DNA of 64,000 nt from JBICIG01 sp043101605. GTDB lineage: Bacteria > Planctomycetota > Phycisphaerae > Phycisphaerales > UBA1924. The notes under the pieces were generated by a model. The model did not search any database. It was not told the DNA's origin and saw only the letters and a program-made list of their open reading frames with translations. Positions 8,122-16,866 of this stretch are shown here, one piece after another (position 1 is the stretch's first letter; each line of letters starts with the position of its first letter). Location: positions 9,778 through 73,777 of the forward strand of contig JBICIG010000034.1 in NCBI GenBank assembly GCA_043101605.1, in the 5' to 3' direction. The position numbers and the translations under genes were made by a program.

Positions 8122-10953
8122 CTAAGGCACATCCACCAGCCGGTTCACACGGTCCCCGGTGTCCAGGTCCTCGATGCTCACGAAGACCTTCTCCCCCCGC
8201 GACGACCGCGCCAGCACCACCCGGCGCACCGCCTGCTCGCCGGGCGCCAGTGCCGACAGCGTCGTCCGCCGGCGGTCCCCCTCGCCGACCACCACCAGTT
8301 CCAGCACCCGCGCCTCTGCCGAGTCGTTCGCGATCGACACCACCACCAGCAGATCGTCGGCGTGCCCCCTCGGATACGGGTTCGCATCGACCACCAGCCC
8401 CGGGTCCCCCAGCACCATCGGCGCCCGCAGTTCGATCAACCCGAGATCACGCCCCGCGCGCACCTCCGCGTGCAGCACCAGGTCGCGCCGGCCCGACAAC
8501 TCCAGCGGGCTCATCGCGATCTCGATCGGAACCGTCGCCGACCCGCCCGGCTCGATCTGCACCCGACCGCTCCGCGGCTCGATCTCCCACCCGCGCTCCC
8601 CCGCGCCGCCCTCGCCCGGCTCGACCACGAAGTACCGGATCTCGGCCGAGTAGGGAAACGGATTGTGGATCGTCATCGACCGCTCGAGCGTCCGGTTCGC
8701 CGTCGCCAGCACCGGCTCATCCAGCGACAAGCTCCGCTGGAATCGCACCAGCGCCGGGTCGACCCCCTCGATGATCACCGGCGTCGAACCCAGCGCCACC
8801 CGGTGCCGCAGCAACCCGTCGGGGCCACGCGTCGCGCTCACCCCGTGTTCGTTCCCGAACGGGTCGAGCACCCGCACCGCCTCCCCGGCCAGCATCAGTT
8901 CCAGCGAGGCCCCGGCCAGGTCCGTCCACGCCACGATCGCGCCCCCGTCCTCGGCTCCACGCGGGCTGAGCAACAGCCCCAGCGTGTGCGCGCCAAGATC
9001 CACCCGGCCCATCGGCCGCCGATCGCGCAGCACTTCCCCCACCGTCTCCCACGCGACCAGTTCGGGCCTCGGGTTCAGCCGCGGCTGCCGCCGACCCACC
9101 CAGCGCCAGGGCTCCACCAGCGCCAACTCCCCCGCGTCCTCCGAAGGCTCGCCCCCCCCGATCGCTTCCCACGACAGGAACGCCCGCCGCAGCGCATCAT
9201 CGAAACCCGCCCGCGTCCGCTGCTCGGTCATCTCGATCCCGACCCGCCGCGGCACCCCGGCCCCGCCCAGCGACTCGGCGATCTGCCGATCGCTCGTCCC
9301 CGGGCGCACCCGCGTCGACAGGCGCACGCCCCTCGGCGCCCGCGGCGAATCGCTTAGAAAGTCCCACAGGTCCGAATCGAGCACGACCTCGCCCGCCGGC
9401 ACCAGCCGACCCAGCCGATCCTCGAGCCGACCCGCGACCCCGGGCGTCCACTCGCCCCCGAACGACCACCGCCGAACGCTCTGCCCGAACCGCTCCAGCG
9501 CCGGGTCGATGCGGTTCAGCCACAGATCCTCGGCCGACAGCACCGTCCGCCCCACCGATCGCGCATCCGCGTCCGGGCCCGATGCGATCGGCTCGGGCAG
9601 GTCGCGGTACGCCAGCGAGACCTCGCCGCCCAGGTCGCGTACGCGGCTGACGATCCGCCGGAGTTCATCGATCGCGCCCGGGTCGTCGTACTCGGCTCCC
9701 CGCCCGCCCCACAACGAGATCTCCAGCAGATCCAGCCCCAGCGCGCGCATCATCGGCGTCAGCAGCGGACGCACCCGCGCCCCCGCATCGTCGACCATCA
9801 GCCCGAAAGCCGGGCCCAGCCGCGCCGCCGCGCCCGGAATCGTCAGCGCCATCGGCTCGTCGCCCGCGTCGGCCAATTCGACCGCGGGCTCGACCCGCCG
9901 CGGCGCGAGCCACCCGAAGCTCTGCTCGCTCCGCCCGATCGAACCCGACGCGTCGAAGACCTCCAGGTCCGCCTCGTACCACCCATAGGCGGGCAGTTCG
10001 AGCGGGAAGTCGCGCTTCAGCCCCGCGGCTCCCAGCGATCGCGTCCATTCCGAGACCAGTCGACCGTCGAGATCGCGAACGCGCAGCCGCGCCGTCAGCC
10101 GCTCCCCGGTCATGTCGCGGACGAGCGCGCGCAGCGTGGGCGTGTCTTCCGCCGCGAAGAGCCCGATCGGGTCGGCCGCGGAGAGTTCCACCTGAGCGAT
10201 CTGCCGGATCACGACCTCGTCGAACCACGCCGCCCCCTCCTGATCCTCCAGCCGGAGCACCTCGGTCGGGGTGTCGGCGGGCATGAACTCGCTCGGCTGG
10301 AGCACCTCCAGATCCACCTGCAGGAACGCCGCGGCGGGAAACAGCCCGAGGATGTCCACCTCGACCCGCGCCCACGATTCCTCGCTCGTGCCCCCGACCA
10401 GGCGCGACCGCACCTCGCTCTCGGCGATCGGGCGTCCGCCCTCGTCGAGGAACCGCGCCGAGATCGACGCCCGCGACGGATCGAGATCCTCGGTCCGCAC
10501 GCGGGCCGCGATCCGGTAGTCGCCCCCCTCGAAGACCGGGATGGTCCCGGCGTCGAGCCGCAGCGACACGCTCCCGCCCCGCACCGGCAGCCGGACCGAA
10601 CCCTCCCCGCTCGCCGCGACCGTGTAGTCCAGCGACGGGCGGTTCCAGACCGGGAACCCCGGGCGGTCGCGGTCCGGGGGGTTGTGCTGGGCGACATGCC
10701 AGAACAGCGGCACGCGGAGTTCGTTGATGTCCCGTTCCTCGAAACCGAACGCCCGGACGACCCGCCGCGCGAGCCGCTGCTCGCCCGAGGGGCTGGCCTC
10801 GGGTGCCCGGGCGGGTGCGGCCGCCGCTCCCGGGGAGGGCTCGATGACCTCGATCGCGGGCTGGGCTGCGCCTGCCGACGCGACCATCGCCGCGGCGACC
10901 GCGATCGGGCCCCAATCGGGCGCGCACCGGAATAAACCGCGTCGGGCGGGCAT
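8122..10953 (-). CDS. large secreted protein, possible (beta/alpha) barrel core, function unknown
   Basis: About 943 residues. The start at 10953 gives a signal peptide ending near ASAGAAQP; an in-frame ATG at 10995 would add 14 residues. Visible regions: an N-terminal beta-rich part with jelly-roll-like character (SVRLPVRGGSVSLRLDAG, then AWFDEVVIRQI, as in carbohydrate-binding modules); a middle with alternating strands and helices (LDLLEISLWGG, SLAYRDLPEP, RRVGIEMTEQ) that could be a TIM-barrel; and C-terminal beta-sandwich repeats (IHNPFPYSAEIRYFVVEPG, LVLHAEVRAG, VVVSIANDSAEA). A sugar-active role is possible but no catalytic pair can be assigned with confidence. It has its own promoter region opposite the nitroreductase gene. 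Confidence 0.6.
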   Translation of the reverse strand: MPARRGLFRCAPDWGPIAVAAAMVASAGAAQPAIEVIEPSPGAAAAPARAPEASPSGEQRLARRVVRAFGFEERDINELRVPLFWHVAQHNPPDRDRPGFPVWNRPSLDYTVAASGEGSVRLPVRGGSVSLRLDAGTIPVFEGGDYRIAARVRTEDLDPSRASISARFLDEGGRPIAESEVRSRLVGGTSEESWARVEVDILGLFPAAAFLQVDLEVLQPSEFMPADTPTEVLRLEDQEGAAWFDEVVIRQIAQVELSAADPIGLFAAEDTPTLRALVRDMTGERLTARLRVRDLDGRLVSEWTRSLGAAGLKRDFPLELPAYGWYEADLEVFDASGSIGRSEQSFGWLAPRRVEPAVELADAGDEPMALTIPGAAARLGPAFGLMVDDAGARVRPLLTPMMRALGLDLLEISLWGGRGAEYDDPGAIDELRRIVSRVRDLGGEVSLAYRDLPEPIASGPDADARSVGRTVLSAEDLWLNRIDPALERFGQSVRRWSFGGEWTPGVAGRLEDRLGRLVPAGEVVLDSDLWDFLSDSPRAPRGVRLSTRVRPGTSDRQIAESLGGAGVPRRVGIEMTEQRTRAGFDDALRRAFLSWEAIGGGEPSEDAGELALVEPWRWVGRRQPRLNPRPELVAWETVGEVLRDRRPMGRVDLGAHTLGLLLSPRGAEDGGAIVAWTDLAGASLELMLAGEAVRVLDPFGNEHGVSATRGPDGLLRHRVALGSTPVIIEGVDPALVRFQRSLSLDEPVLATANRTLERSMTIHNPFPYSAEIRYFVVEPGEGGAGERGWEIEPRSGRVQIEPGGSATVPIEIAMSPLELSGRRDLVLHAEVRAGRDLGLIELRAPMVLGDPGLVVDANPYPRGHADDLLVVVSIANDSAEARVLELVVVGEGDRRRTTLSALAPGEQAVRRVVLARSSRGEKVFVSIEDLDTGDRVNRLVDVP

Positions 10954-11100
10954 CCTCTGGCGTATCGGCCCGATGAGCCGCCGCGCTCCAGCCACCCGCC
11001 CCCGATCGGCCCGCTTCGGGCGACCGGACCCCGCCCCGGGCGCACGAACCGCGCCACCCGGGCGGTATCGTCCGGGTCTGACCGCCCCCAGGAGTCACCC

Positions 11101-11766
11101 ATGCCCACGCCCCCCGATCAGCCCGCCGAGTTCATCCCCTTCGAGCGGTACGACCCGGGCGTCCCGCCCGAGCAGGCGGCCCGGTCCTTCTACCAGACCA
11201 TGGACCGACGCCGGACGGTCCGGATGTTCTCCGACCGCCCCGTCTCGCGCGAGACGATCGAGTGGTGCATCCGCGCCGCGGGGACCGCCCCCTCGGGCGC
11301 GCACAAGCAGCCCTGGCGGTTCGTGGCGGTGCAGAGCCCGGCGATGAAGAAGCAGATCCGCGACGCCGCCGAAGCCGAGGAACGCGAGTTCTACGAACGC
11401 CGCGCCGGCGCCGAGTGGCTCCGCGACCTCGCCCCCTTCGGGACCGACCCGCACAAGCCCTTCCTCGAGATCGCGCCCTGGCTGATCGCGGTCTTCAAGC
11501 TCGCCAAGACCGACGCCGGCGGGCAGGTCTATTACCTCAACGAATCGGTCGGGATCGCCACGGGCATGCTCCTGAGCGCCCTGCACCACGCGGGGCTCGC
11601 GACGCTGACGCACACACCCAGCCCGATGGGCTTCCTCGCCGAGGTGCTCGGTCGACCGGCCAACGAGCGTGCGTTCCTGCTCATCCCCGTCGGCTACCCG
11701 TCGGATGACTGCGTCGTGCCCCGACTCGAGCGCAAGCCGCTCGAGGAGATCATGGTCGTGGTCTGA
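11101..11766 (+). CDS. nitroreductase-family protein close to iodotyrosine deiodinase
   Basis: A 221-residue FMN-dependent nitroreductase-fold protein. It resembles the iodotyrosine deiodinase (IYD) branch from end to end: RRRTVRMFSDRPVS, the IRAAGTAPSGAHKQPW block that binds FMN phosphate, YYLNESVGIATGMLLSALHHAGL, LGRPANERAFLLIPVGYPS and the terminal RKPLEEIMVVV, compared from memory with mammalian IYD. The active-site lid residues that hold the halotyrosine zwitterion in IYD align with Glu94, Tyr98 and Lys119. It would therefore be predicted to remove halogen reductively from halotyrosines or similar halophenols. No membrane anchor, unlike vertebrate IYD. It converges on the ABC permease gene with 6 bases between. 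Confidence 0.85.
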   Translation: MPTPPDQPAEFIPFERYDPGVPPEQAARSFYQTMDRRRTVRMFSDRPVSRETIEWCIRAAGTAPSGAHKQPWRFVAVQSPAMKKQIRDAAEAEEREFYERRAGAEWLRDLAPFGTDPHKPFLEIAPWLIAVFKLAKTDAGGQVYYLNESVGIATGMLLSALHHAGLATLTHTPSPMGFLAEVLGRPANERAFLLIPVGYPSDDCVVPRLERKPLEEIMVVV

Positions 11767-11772
11767 GGCGGG

Positions 11773-13713
11773 TCACTTGTCCGAGCGCGCGCGCCGGAGC
11801 TGCCCGCCCGTCACGAGCGTCGCGGCGACGCCCAGCGCGATCCCCGCGAGCATGAATCCCGTCACCAGCAGCATGAACCCGATGGTGCTCCAGTCGCCCC
11901 CGGGCATGTCGAAGCTCTGGCGGAAGGTGCCGTCGTAGTCGGCCACCCCGCCCGTGCCCGTCGACACGCCCAGCACGATGGGGTTGATCGCGGTGATCAC
12001 GGTCCAGATCCAGTCGGGCACCTGGAATGGGAAGAGCCCGTTGACCATCCCCGCGAGCATGGGCAGGAACATCCACAGCGCGCCGGCGAGCAGGAAGTTG
12101 AGCGAGGTCGCCGACGATCCCTTCTTGGCGTGCAGACCGAAGAACAGCCCCGTCCCCGCCAGCAGCGCGATCGTGCCGACCATGATCATCAGGATCATCG
12201 CGACCGCGATCGGGCGCACCATGCCGTGCGACACGCCCAGCACCCCCATGTGCACGAAGATGATCAGGGGGACGAACCACACCCGCCGCAGCGAGCCCAG
12301 GAACTTGCCCATCGCGATCGATCGCCCGGAGAGGGGCGTGGTCAGCAGCGACTCCCAGGTGCGTGCCTCGCGCTCGGCGGGGATGTTGCTGCTCGTCAGC
12401 GAGATCGCCTGTCCCGCGACGATGAAGACCGCGAGCATCGGGACGAACCCGTATGCCTCGGGGTCGCCCAGGCTGATGTTGGTGTAGAACAGCAGCGCCA
12501 GGACGCCGAGGATCGCGATCATGAGCCACTTGCGCGCGCGCGATTTGACCGACCGCTGCCGCCACTCGCGCCACAGGACCGGAGCATCGCCCACCACGCG
12601 GCTTTCGCGGAGATCGAGCGACGGGGGGGGCGCCGGGGCGCTCGCGGGGACGGGTCCGTCCGCGTCGCCCGCGGGCGCGACGCCGGCCGGTTCTTCGCCG
12701 ACCGGCGCGGGGTCCGGCTTGGGCGCCGCGGCGGCTTCCATCGCCGCCAGCCGACGCCGATCCTTCCGCGAGAGCTTCTTGACCGGCTCGATGACCGACT
12801 CGGACCGCATCGATCGGCGAAACGAGGCGACCGCGACGACGGCGCAGAGCAGGCTCAGCCCGAGGTTGACCGCCATGTTCATCGCCCACATCTGCCCGAG
12901 CGTGGGGGTCATGCCCGAGAGCGTGCCGGCGGCACCGATCTCGGTGCTCAGTCGGAACATCACCATTGGGGAGCACAGCCCCCACAGCCACATCACCCCG
13001 CCGGTCATGGGCCAGCCCTGGTAGGCGTACAGCCGGAAGACCGCGACGGGGATGAGATTCAACACCAGCACGAGCCCGAACCCGAGCGAGGACGCCGAGG
13101 ACGCCTTGGTCAGCCAGTTCGACGCCATCAGCGCGGCGCTGGCGGCGAAGACGCCGGTCGCCAGGCACACTCCCAGCGCCATGAGCACCAGTTCGGTCGG
13201 CGCCCCGCCGAAGACCCGCACCGCCAGCAGCAACGGAGCCGACAGCACGCTGACGATGACCAGCAGGATGAGGCGCGAGGAGAGTTTGCCGAGCACGATC
13301 TCGCCGGCGCTCAGGGGGGTGGTCAGAAGAGCCGGGAGCGTGCGCGCGCGTTTCTCGTCGCTGATCGCCCCGCCGGTGAGAGAGGGAGACATCATCCCCA
13401 GCACGAAGAACTGGAACCAGACGATGACGAGGGTGATCGCGACGGCGATGCCCTGGAACGCCTGCACCGTGACGACGCCCCCGCCCTGCTGCATCGACAT
13501 CCGCGGGCCGATGTACGCCAGCGTGACGATGCCAAGCAGCCCGACGAGGTAGAGGCTGCGGAACGCGTAGGTCGATCGCTTCCGCCCCGCGACGCGCATC
13601 TCGCGCTGGAAGGTCGGGCCGAAGAGCAGGAAGAGCGGGTTGAGCGTGCGCAGCCGCTCGCCGAGCGTCGGCGCGGGCGGAGGGATGGCCGGGCTCGCGG
13701 ACGCGTCGCTCAC
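11773..13713 (-). CDS. ABC-2 type transporter permease, double-length
   Basis: A 646-residue membrane protein made of two ABC-2-like halves. Each half has the motif in which a cytosolic loop precedes a membrane pair: SDEKRARTLPALLTTPLSAGEIVLGK in the first and PAEREARTWESLLTTPLSGRSIAMGK in the second. A charged, Pro/Ala-rich cytoplasmic linker (around residues 320-385) separates them. The repeated E-x-x-x-RT-x-x-x-LLTTPLS signature is typical of ABC-2 membrane proteins of the gliding/Nos type. It pairs with the ATPase gene just upstream, whose TGA overlaps its GTG start (GTGA at 13713-13710). Probably exports a lipid, polysaccharide or protein component; substrate unknown. Last gene of the MoxR/VWA locus. 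Confidence 0.85.
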   Translation of the reverse strand: MSDASASPAIPPPAPTLGERLRTLNPLFLLFGPTFQREMRVAGRKRSTYAFRSLYLVGLLGIVTLAYIGPRMSMQQGGGVVTVQAFQGIAVAITLVIVWFQFFVLGMMSPSLTGGAISDEKRARTLPALLTTPLSAGEIVLGKLSSRLILLVIVSVLSAPLLLAVRVFGGAPTELVLMALGVCLATGVFAASAALMASNWLTKASSASSLGFGLVLVLNLIPVAVFRLYAYQGWPMTGGVMWLWGLCSPMVMFRLSTEIGAAGTLSGMTPTLGQMWAMNMAVNLGLSLLCAVVAVASFRRSMRSESVIEPVKKLSRKDRRRLAAMEAAAAPKPDPAPVGEEPAGVAPAGDADGPVPASAPAPPPSLDLRESRVVGDAPVLWREWRQRSVKSRARKWLMIAILGVLALLFYTNISLGDPEAYGFVPMLAVFIVAGQAISLTSSNIPAEREARTWESLLTTPLSGRSIAMGKFLGSLRRVWFVPLIIFVHMGVLGVSHGMVRPIAVAMILMIMVGTIALLAGTGLFFGLHAKKGSSATSLNFLLAGALWMFLPMLAGMVNGLFPFQVPDWIWTVITAINPIVLGVSTGTGGVADYDGTFRQSFDMPGGDWSTIGFMLLVTGFMLAGIALGVAATLVTGGQLRRARSDK

Positions 13714-14648
13714 TGCACCGCCCCCTTGGTGAGCTTCAGGAAGGCGTCCTCGAGCTTGACCTCGCGGGCGTGGAACGACTCGATGCGCACGCCGGCGTTG
13801 ACGAGCAGCTCGATGATGAAGTGGTGCGAGCGCTGGTCCTTGAGAAGCTCGATCTCCAGCCGCCCGTCCTCGGTCGCGACGCTGCGGATCCGCTCGTCGC
13901 CCTTCAGGGCCGCCTCGGCCCGCGCGAGCGTCGGAGGCTCGGGGTTCTCCAGCAGCACGCTGAGCCGGTCGCCCGTGCGGACGCGCTCGTAGGCATCCCT
14001 GATCGAGCCCGAATAGATGAGCTTGCCCCGCTCGATGATCCCGATCGAGGAGCACATCTCGGCGAGCTCGGTGAGGATGTGGCTCGAGACCATCAGCACC
14101 TTGCCCATCTTGCGGAGCTCGACGAGCAGCTCGCGCATCTCGATGCGGGCGCGCGGGTCGAGCCCGCTCGCCGGCTCGTCGAGCAGCAGCACCTTGGGGT
14201 CGTGGATGAGCACGCGCGCCACGCCCAGCCGCTGCTGCATCCCGCGCGACAGGCTCGAGACCATCGCGTTCTTCTTCTCGGTCAGGTCGGTCAGCTCCAG
14301 CACGCCGTCGATCGTCGCGCGACGCTTGCCGCGTGGGATCGCGAACGCCGCGGCGAAGAACTGGAGGTACTCATCGACCGTCAGGTCGTCGTAGACGCCC
14401 AGGAAATCGGGCATGTACCCCAGGATCCGCCGGATCGCCGGCCCCTGCGTGCGCACATCGTGCCCGCCCACGCTCGCGTGCCCGGAATCCGGGCGCAGCA
14501 GGCACGCGAGGATCTTCATCGTCGTGCTCTTGCCCGCGCCGTTGGGCCCGATGAACCCGTAGATCTCCCCGGGCCCGATCTCGAGCGACAGATCGTCCAC
14601 CGCGGTGAGCGATCCGAACTTCTTGGTGATGTTCCGCAGCTCAATCAC
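13710..14648 (-). CDS. ABC transporter ATP-binding protein
   Basis: A 312-residue ATPase with Walker A GPNGAGKST (34-42), signature LSRGMQQRLGVARVL, Walker B VLLLDEPASGLDP and the H-loop in VSSHILTELAE. The C-terminal region after the nucleotide-binding domain (about 80 residues) matches the CcmA/gliding-motility GldA type that pairs with ABC-2 permeases. GTG 14648 is the start: it overlaps the last eight bases of the preceding gene (GTGATTGA) and gives the expected MIELRNITKKFG N-terminus, whereas the in-frame ATG further upstream lies within that gene. Works with the permease encoded downstream. Confidence 0.93.
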   Translation of the reverse strand: MIELRNITKKFGSLTAVDDLSLEIGPGEIYGFIGPNGAGKSTTMKILACLLRPDSGHASVGGHDVRTQGPAIRRILGYMPDFLGVYDDLTVDEYLQFFAAAFAIPRGKRRATIDGVLELTDLTEKKNAMVSSLSRGMQQRLGVARVLIHDPKVLLLDEPASGLDPRARIEMRELLVELRKMGKVLMVSSHILTELAEMCSSIGIIERGKLIYSGSIRDAYERVRTGDRLSVLLENPEPPTLARAEAALKGDERIRSVATEDGRLEIELLKDQRSHHFIIELLVNAGVRIESFHAREVKLEDAFLKLTKGAVQ

Positions 14649-16866
14649 GCCTGCCGCTCCCCGATGCATCCTCGACGACCGTCAGCAGCCGCACCGAGAC
14701 GATCTCGCGCGGGACGGCCTTGCGGGCGAGCGTGACCGTCGGCGTCGCCCGCTCGATGAACAGTTCCACGCACGCCCACTCGCCCGGTTGACCCGTGCCT
14801 TGCGCGAGATACGCGTCGATCGCCCCGCCCCGCTCGAGCGCGCCGGGGAGCGTGGTCAGCACCCGGGGCGTCGCGTCGGGGAGCGAGACCTCGCCCGCCT
14901 CGCCCGCGGCGATCGCCCGCAGCCCCGTGCCCGCCCACTGGGTCAGATCGAGCAGGTGCCCGCGCCCCTCGCCGAGGCGCACCATCGCCGAGCGCACGCG
15001 GTCGCCCTCTTCGAGCCCGGTGATGGTCACGCTCAACTCGCCCGAGCCGAGCCGGGTGACGCGCGCGTGCAGCGGGCTGGTCGCCGGCCCCTGCTCGAGC
15101 AGGGTGCGGATGGTCCAGAGCCCCTGCCCGAGCGCCGCCGCGGGTTCGAGCGAGCGTCCGGTCGAGACGAGCGTGATCGGCGAGAGGCTCTCGTTGCGTC
15201 GCCCGCCGATGGGCGCCACGCCGCGCCACCAGCGGTCGGGCTCGAAGCCCTGCAGTTCGCTCGAGAACGGCGTCCCCGCGAAGACGCCGACCAACGAGGA
15301 ACCGAATCCCTCGCTCGCGTCCGGGCGTCCGGCGGGCCCGCGGACGATCAGGTCGAGCGTGCCGACGCGTCCGACCTGGGTGTCGCCGGTGTGGACGACG
15401 CGGGGCATCATCCACGCGGCGTAGGTCGCCAAGGCCGTCCACGCGATCGCCGTCAGCCACGAGCGATCCCGAGCCCGGAGTTTCTTGAGGACCAGCGCGT
15501 CGATCGGCCCGACCAGCGCCGCCAGCAGCAGCACCGCCCCCGCGATCGCGTAGAAGATCGTGTTGCCCAGTTCGGGGACGACGATCGCGTTCTCCGCCGC
15601 GACGATGATCGCGTCGCGCTCGGCCTGCGACGCGCCCGAGGAGGGCGCGTACCACCGGCGGCGGCGCGGCGACGACCCGCCCGGCTCGTCCTCCTCTGAA
15701 CTCCCCGAGCGGGCCATCAGCATCGGCTCGGCGAGGTTCGACCAGATCGACGCGAGCATCGCCGAGTCGAGCAGCGTCATGGAATCACGCGGCTCGAAGC
15801 CCGCGACGCTGACCATCCCGAACCCGACCGGGCCCGTCGCGATCAATCCTCGCTGCCCGGTCGCATCCCGATCGAACTGCGTCTGCCCGAGGACCCAGCC
15901 GTCACGCCGTCCCGTTTCAGTCCGGGCGACCGGACGCCACGCGGTGAGGCGCGAAGGATCGAGGCGCAGCTCGCCAAAGGGCATCGGGCCCCGGGGCGAT
16001 TCGCCCGTCGGCGGGTCGAGCGTGATCGGTGCCTCGCCGGGCGGGAACCAGCGCGACCACGACTCGCCCGGCTCGTCGGCGATGACGATCAGCCGACCGC
16101 CCCGACGCACCCACTGGCGGATCGCGCCGAGCTGCGCCGGGAGCAGCCGCTCGGCGACCGTCGACCGCACGACCAGCGCATCGAGCGCATCGAAGCCCAT
16201 CGCGACCGAGGGGACACGCTCGGGCTCGAACTTCGCGGCGGCGAAGGTGCCGTAGGGAGGCGTCCCCTCGCCCTGCTCCCAGGGCCCGAGCGCCGTCGCG
16301 AACGAGACCTCGCCGATCACGCCGACGAGCCGCACCTGCGGATCGATCAGGAACTCGAGCGGCTGCTCGTTGCCATCGGGAAACTCCGCCAGTGCATCCA
16401 TCCGCAGCACGCGGGCCGACCGGTTCTCCTGGGCCACCAGCCCGACGCGCACCGTGTCGCTCCGGCTGGACATCGGGAGCACGATCGGCCAGACGCTCGG
16501 GCGGTCGGGCGTCGCGGCGAAGGGAGCGATGATGCGTGCGCTCTGCGTCGCGTCCTGCGAGATCTCCACCACGGCGCTGCCCGACACATTCCCCGGGCCG
16601 ATCTCGAGCACCATCGGCACGAACCGCTCGTCGGGCACCACCGCGGGCGATGCACCGCCGCTGCCCGGGCCGACGATCGTGTACGCGGGGACCAGCCGCA
16701 CGCTCGGCGCGTCGGCCGCGGGACGGGTCGCCGTCAGCCGGTCGCCGAGGCCCAGCTGCGCCAGCGCCGGCGACGCGAGCAGCGCCACCAGCCCCCACAT
16801 CGCGATCACGGCCCTCGCGGGCGCGGAGCGGTCGGCGGGATGTCGGCGTGCGGTCGCGATCGTCAC
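14641..16866 (-). CDS. membrane protein of the MoxR/VWA locus, function unknown
   Basis: About 741 residues. GTG 16866 overlaps the TGA of the BatA/VWA gene (GTGA) and has an AGGAAGG Shine-Dalgarno. A signal peptide (MWGLVALLASPALAQ) is followed by a large exported region of about 450 residues. This contains a GATase-like stretch with MGFDALDALVV and IRQWVRRGGRLIVIAD, common in planctomycete proteins next to BatA. Two membrane segments follow, TIFYAIAGAVLLLAALVGPI and WLTAIAWTALATYAAWMMP, then a second beta-rich region. Layout and context match the partner protein of BatA-type loci. Activity unknown. Confidence 0.72.
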   Translation of the reverse strand: MTIATARRHPADRSAPARAVIAMWGLVALLASPALAQLGLGDRLTATRPAADAPSVRLVPAYTIVGPGSGGASPAVVPDERFVPMVLEIGPGNVSGSAVVEISQDATQSARIIAPFAATPDRPSVWPIVLPMSSRSDTVRVGLVAQENRSARVLRMDALAEFPDGNEQPLEFLIDPQVRLVGVIGEVSFATALGPWEQGEGTPPYGTFAAAKFEPERVPSVAMGFDALDALVVRSTVAERLLPAQLGAIRQWVRRGGRLIVIADEPGESWSRWFPPGEAPITLDPPTGESPRGPMPFGELRLDPSRLTAWRPVARTETGRRDGWVLGQTQFDRDATGQRGLIATGPVGFGMVSVAGFEPRDSMTLLDSAMLASIWSNLAEPMLMARSGSSEEDEPGGSSPRRRRWYAPSSGASQAERDAIIVAAENAIVVPELGNTIFYAIAGAVLLLAALVGPIDALVLKKLRARDRSWLTAIAWTALATYAAWMMPRVVHTGDTQVGRVGTLDLIVRGPAGRPDASEGFGSSLVGVFAGTPFSSELQGFEPDRWWRGVAPIGGRRNESLSPITLVSTGRSLEPAAALGQGLWTIRTLLEQGPATSPLHARVTRLGSGELSVTITGLEEGDRVRSAMVRLGEGRGHLLDLTQWAGTGLRAIAAGEAGEVSLPDATPRVLTTLPGALERGGAIDAYLAQGTGQPGEWACVELFIERATPTVTLARKAVPREIVSVRLLTVVEDASGSGRRD

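Noticed and set aside
13714..14055. Upstream extension of the ABC permease frame to 14055
   Set aside because: It runs inside the ATPase gene in another frame and is Arg/Ala-rich; GTG 13713 with the GTGA overlap explains the start.
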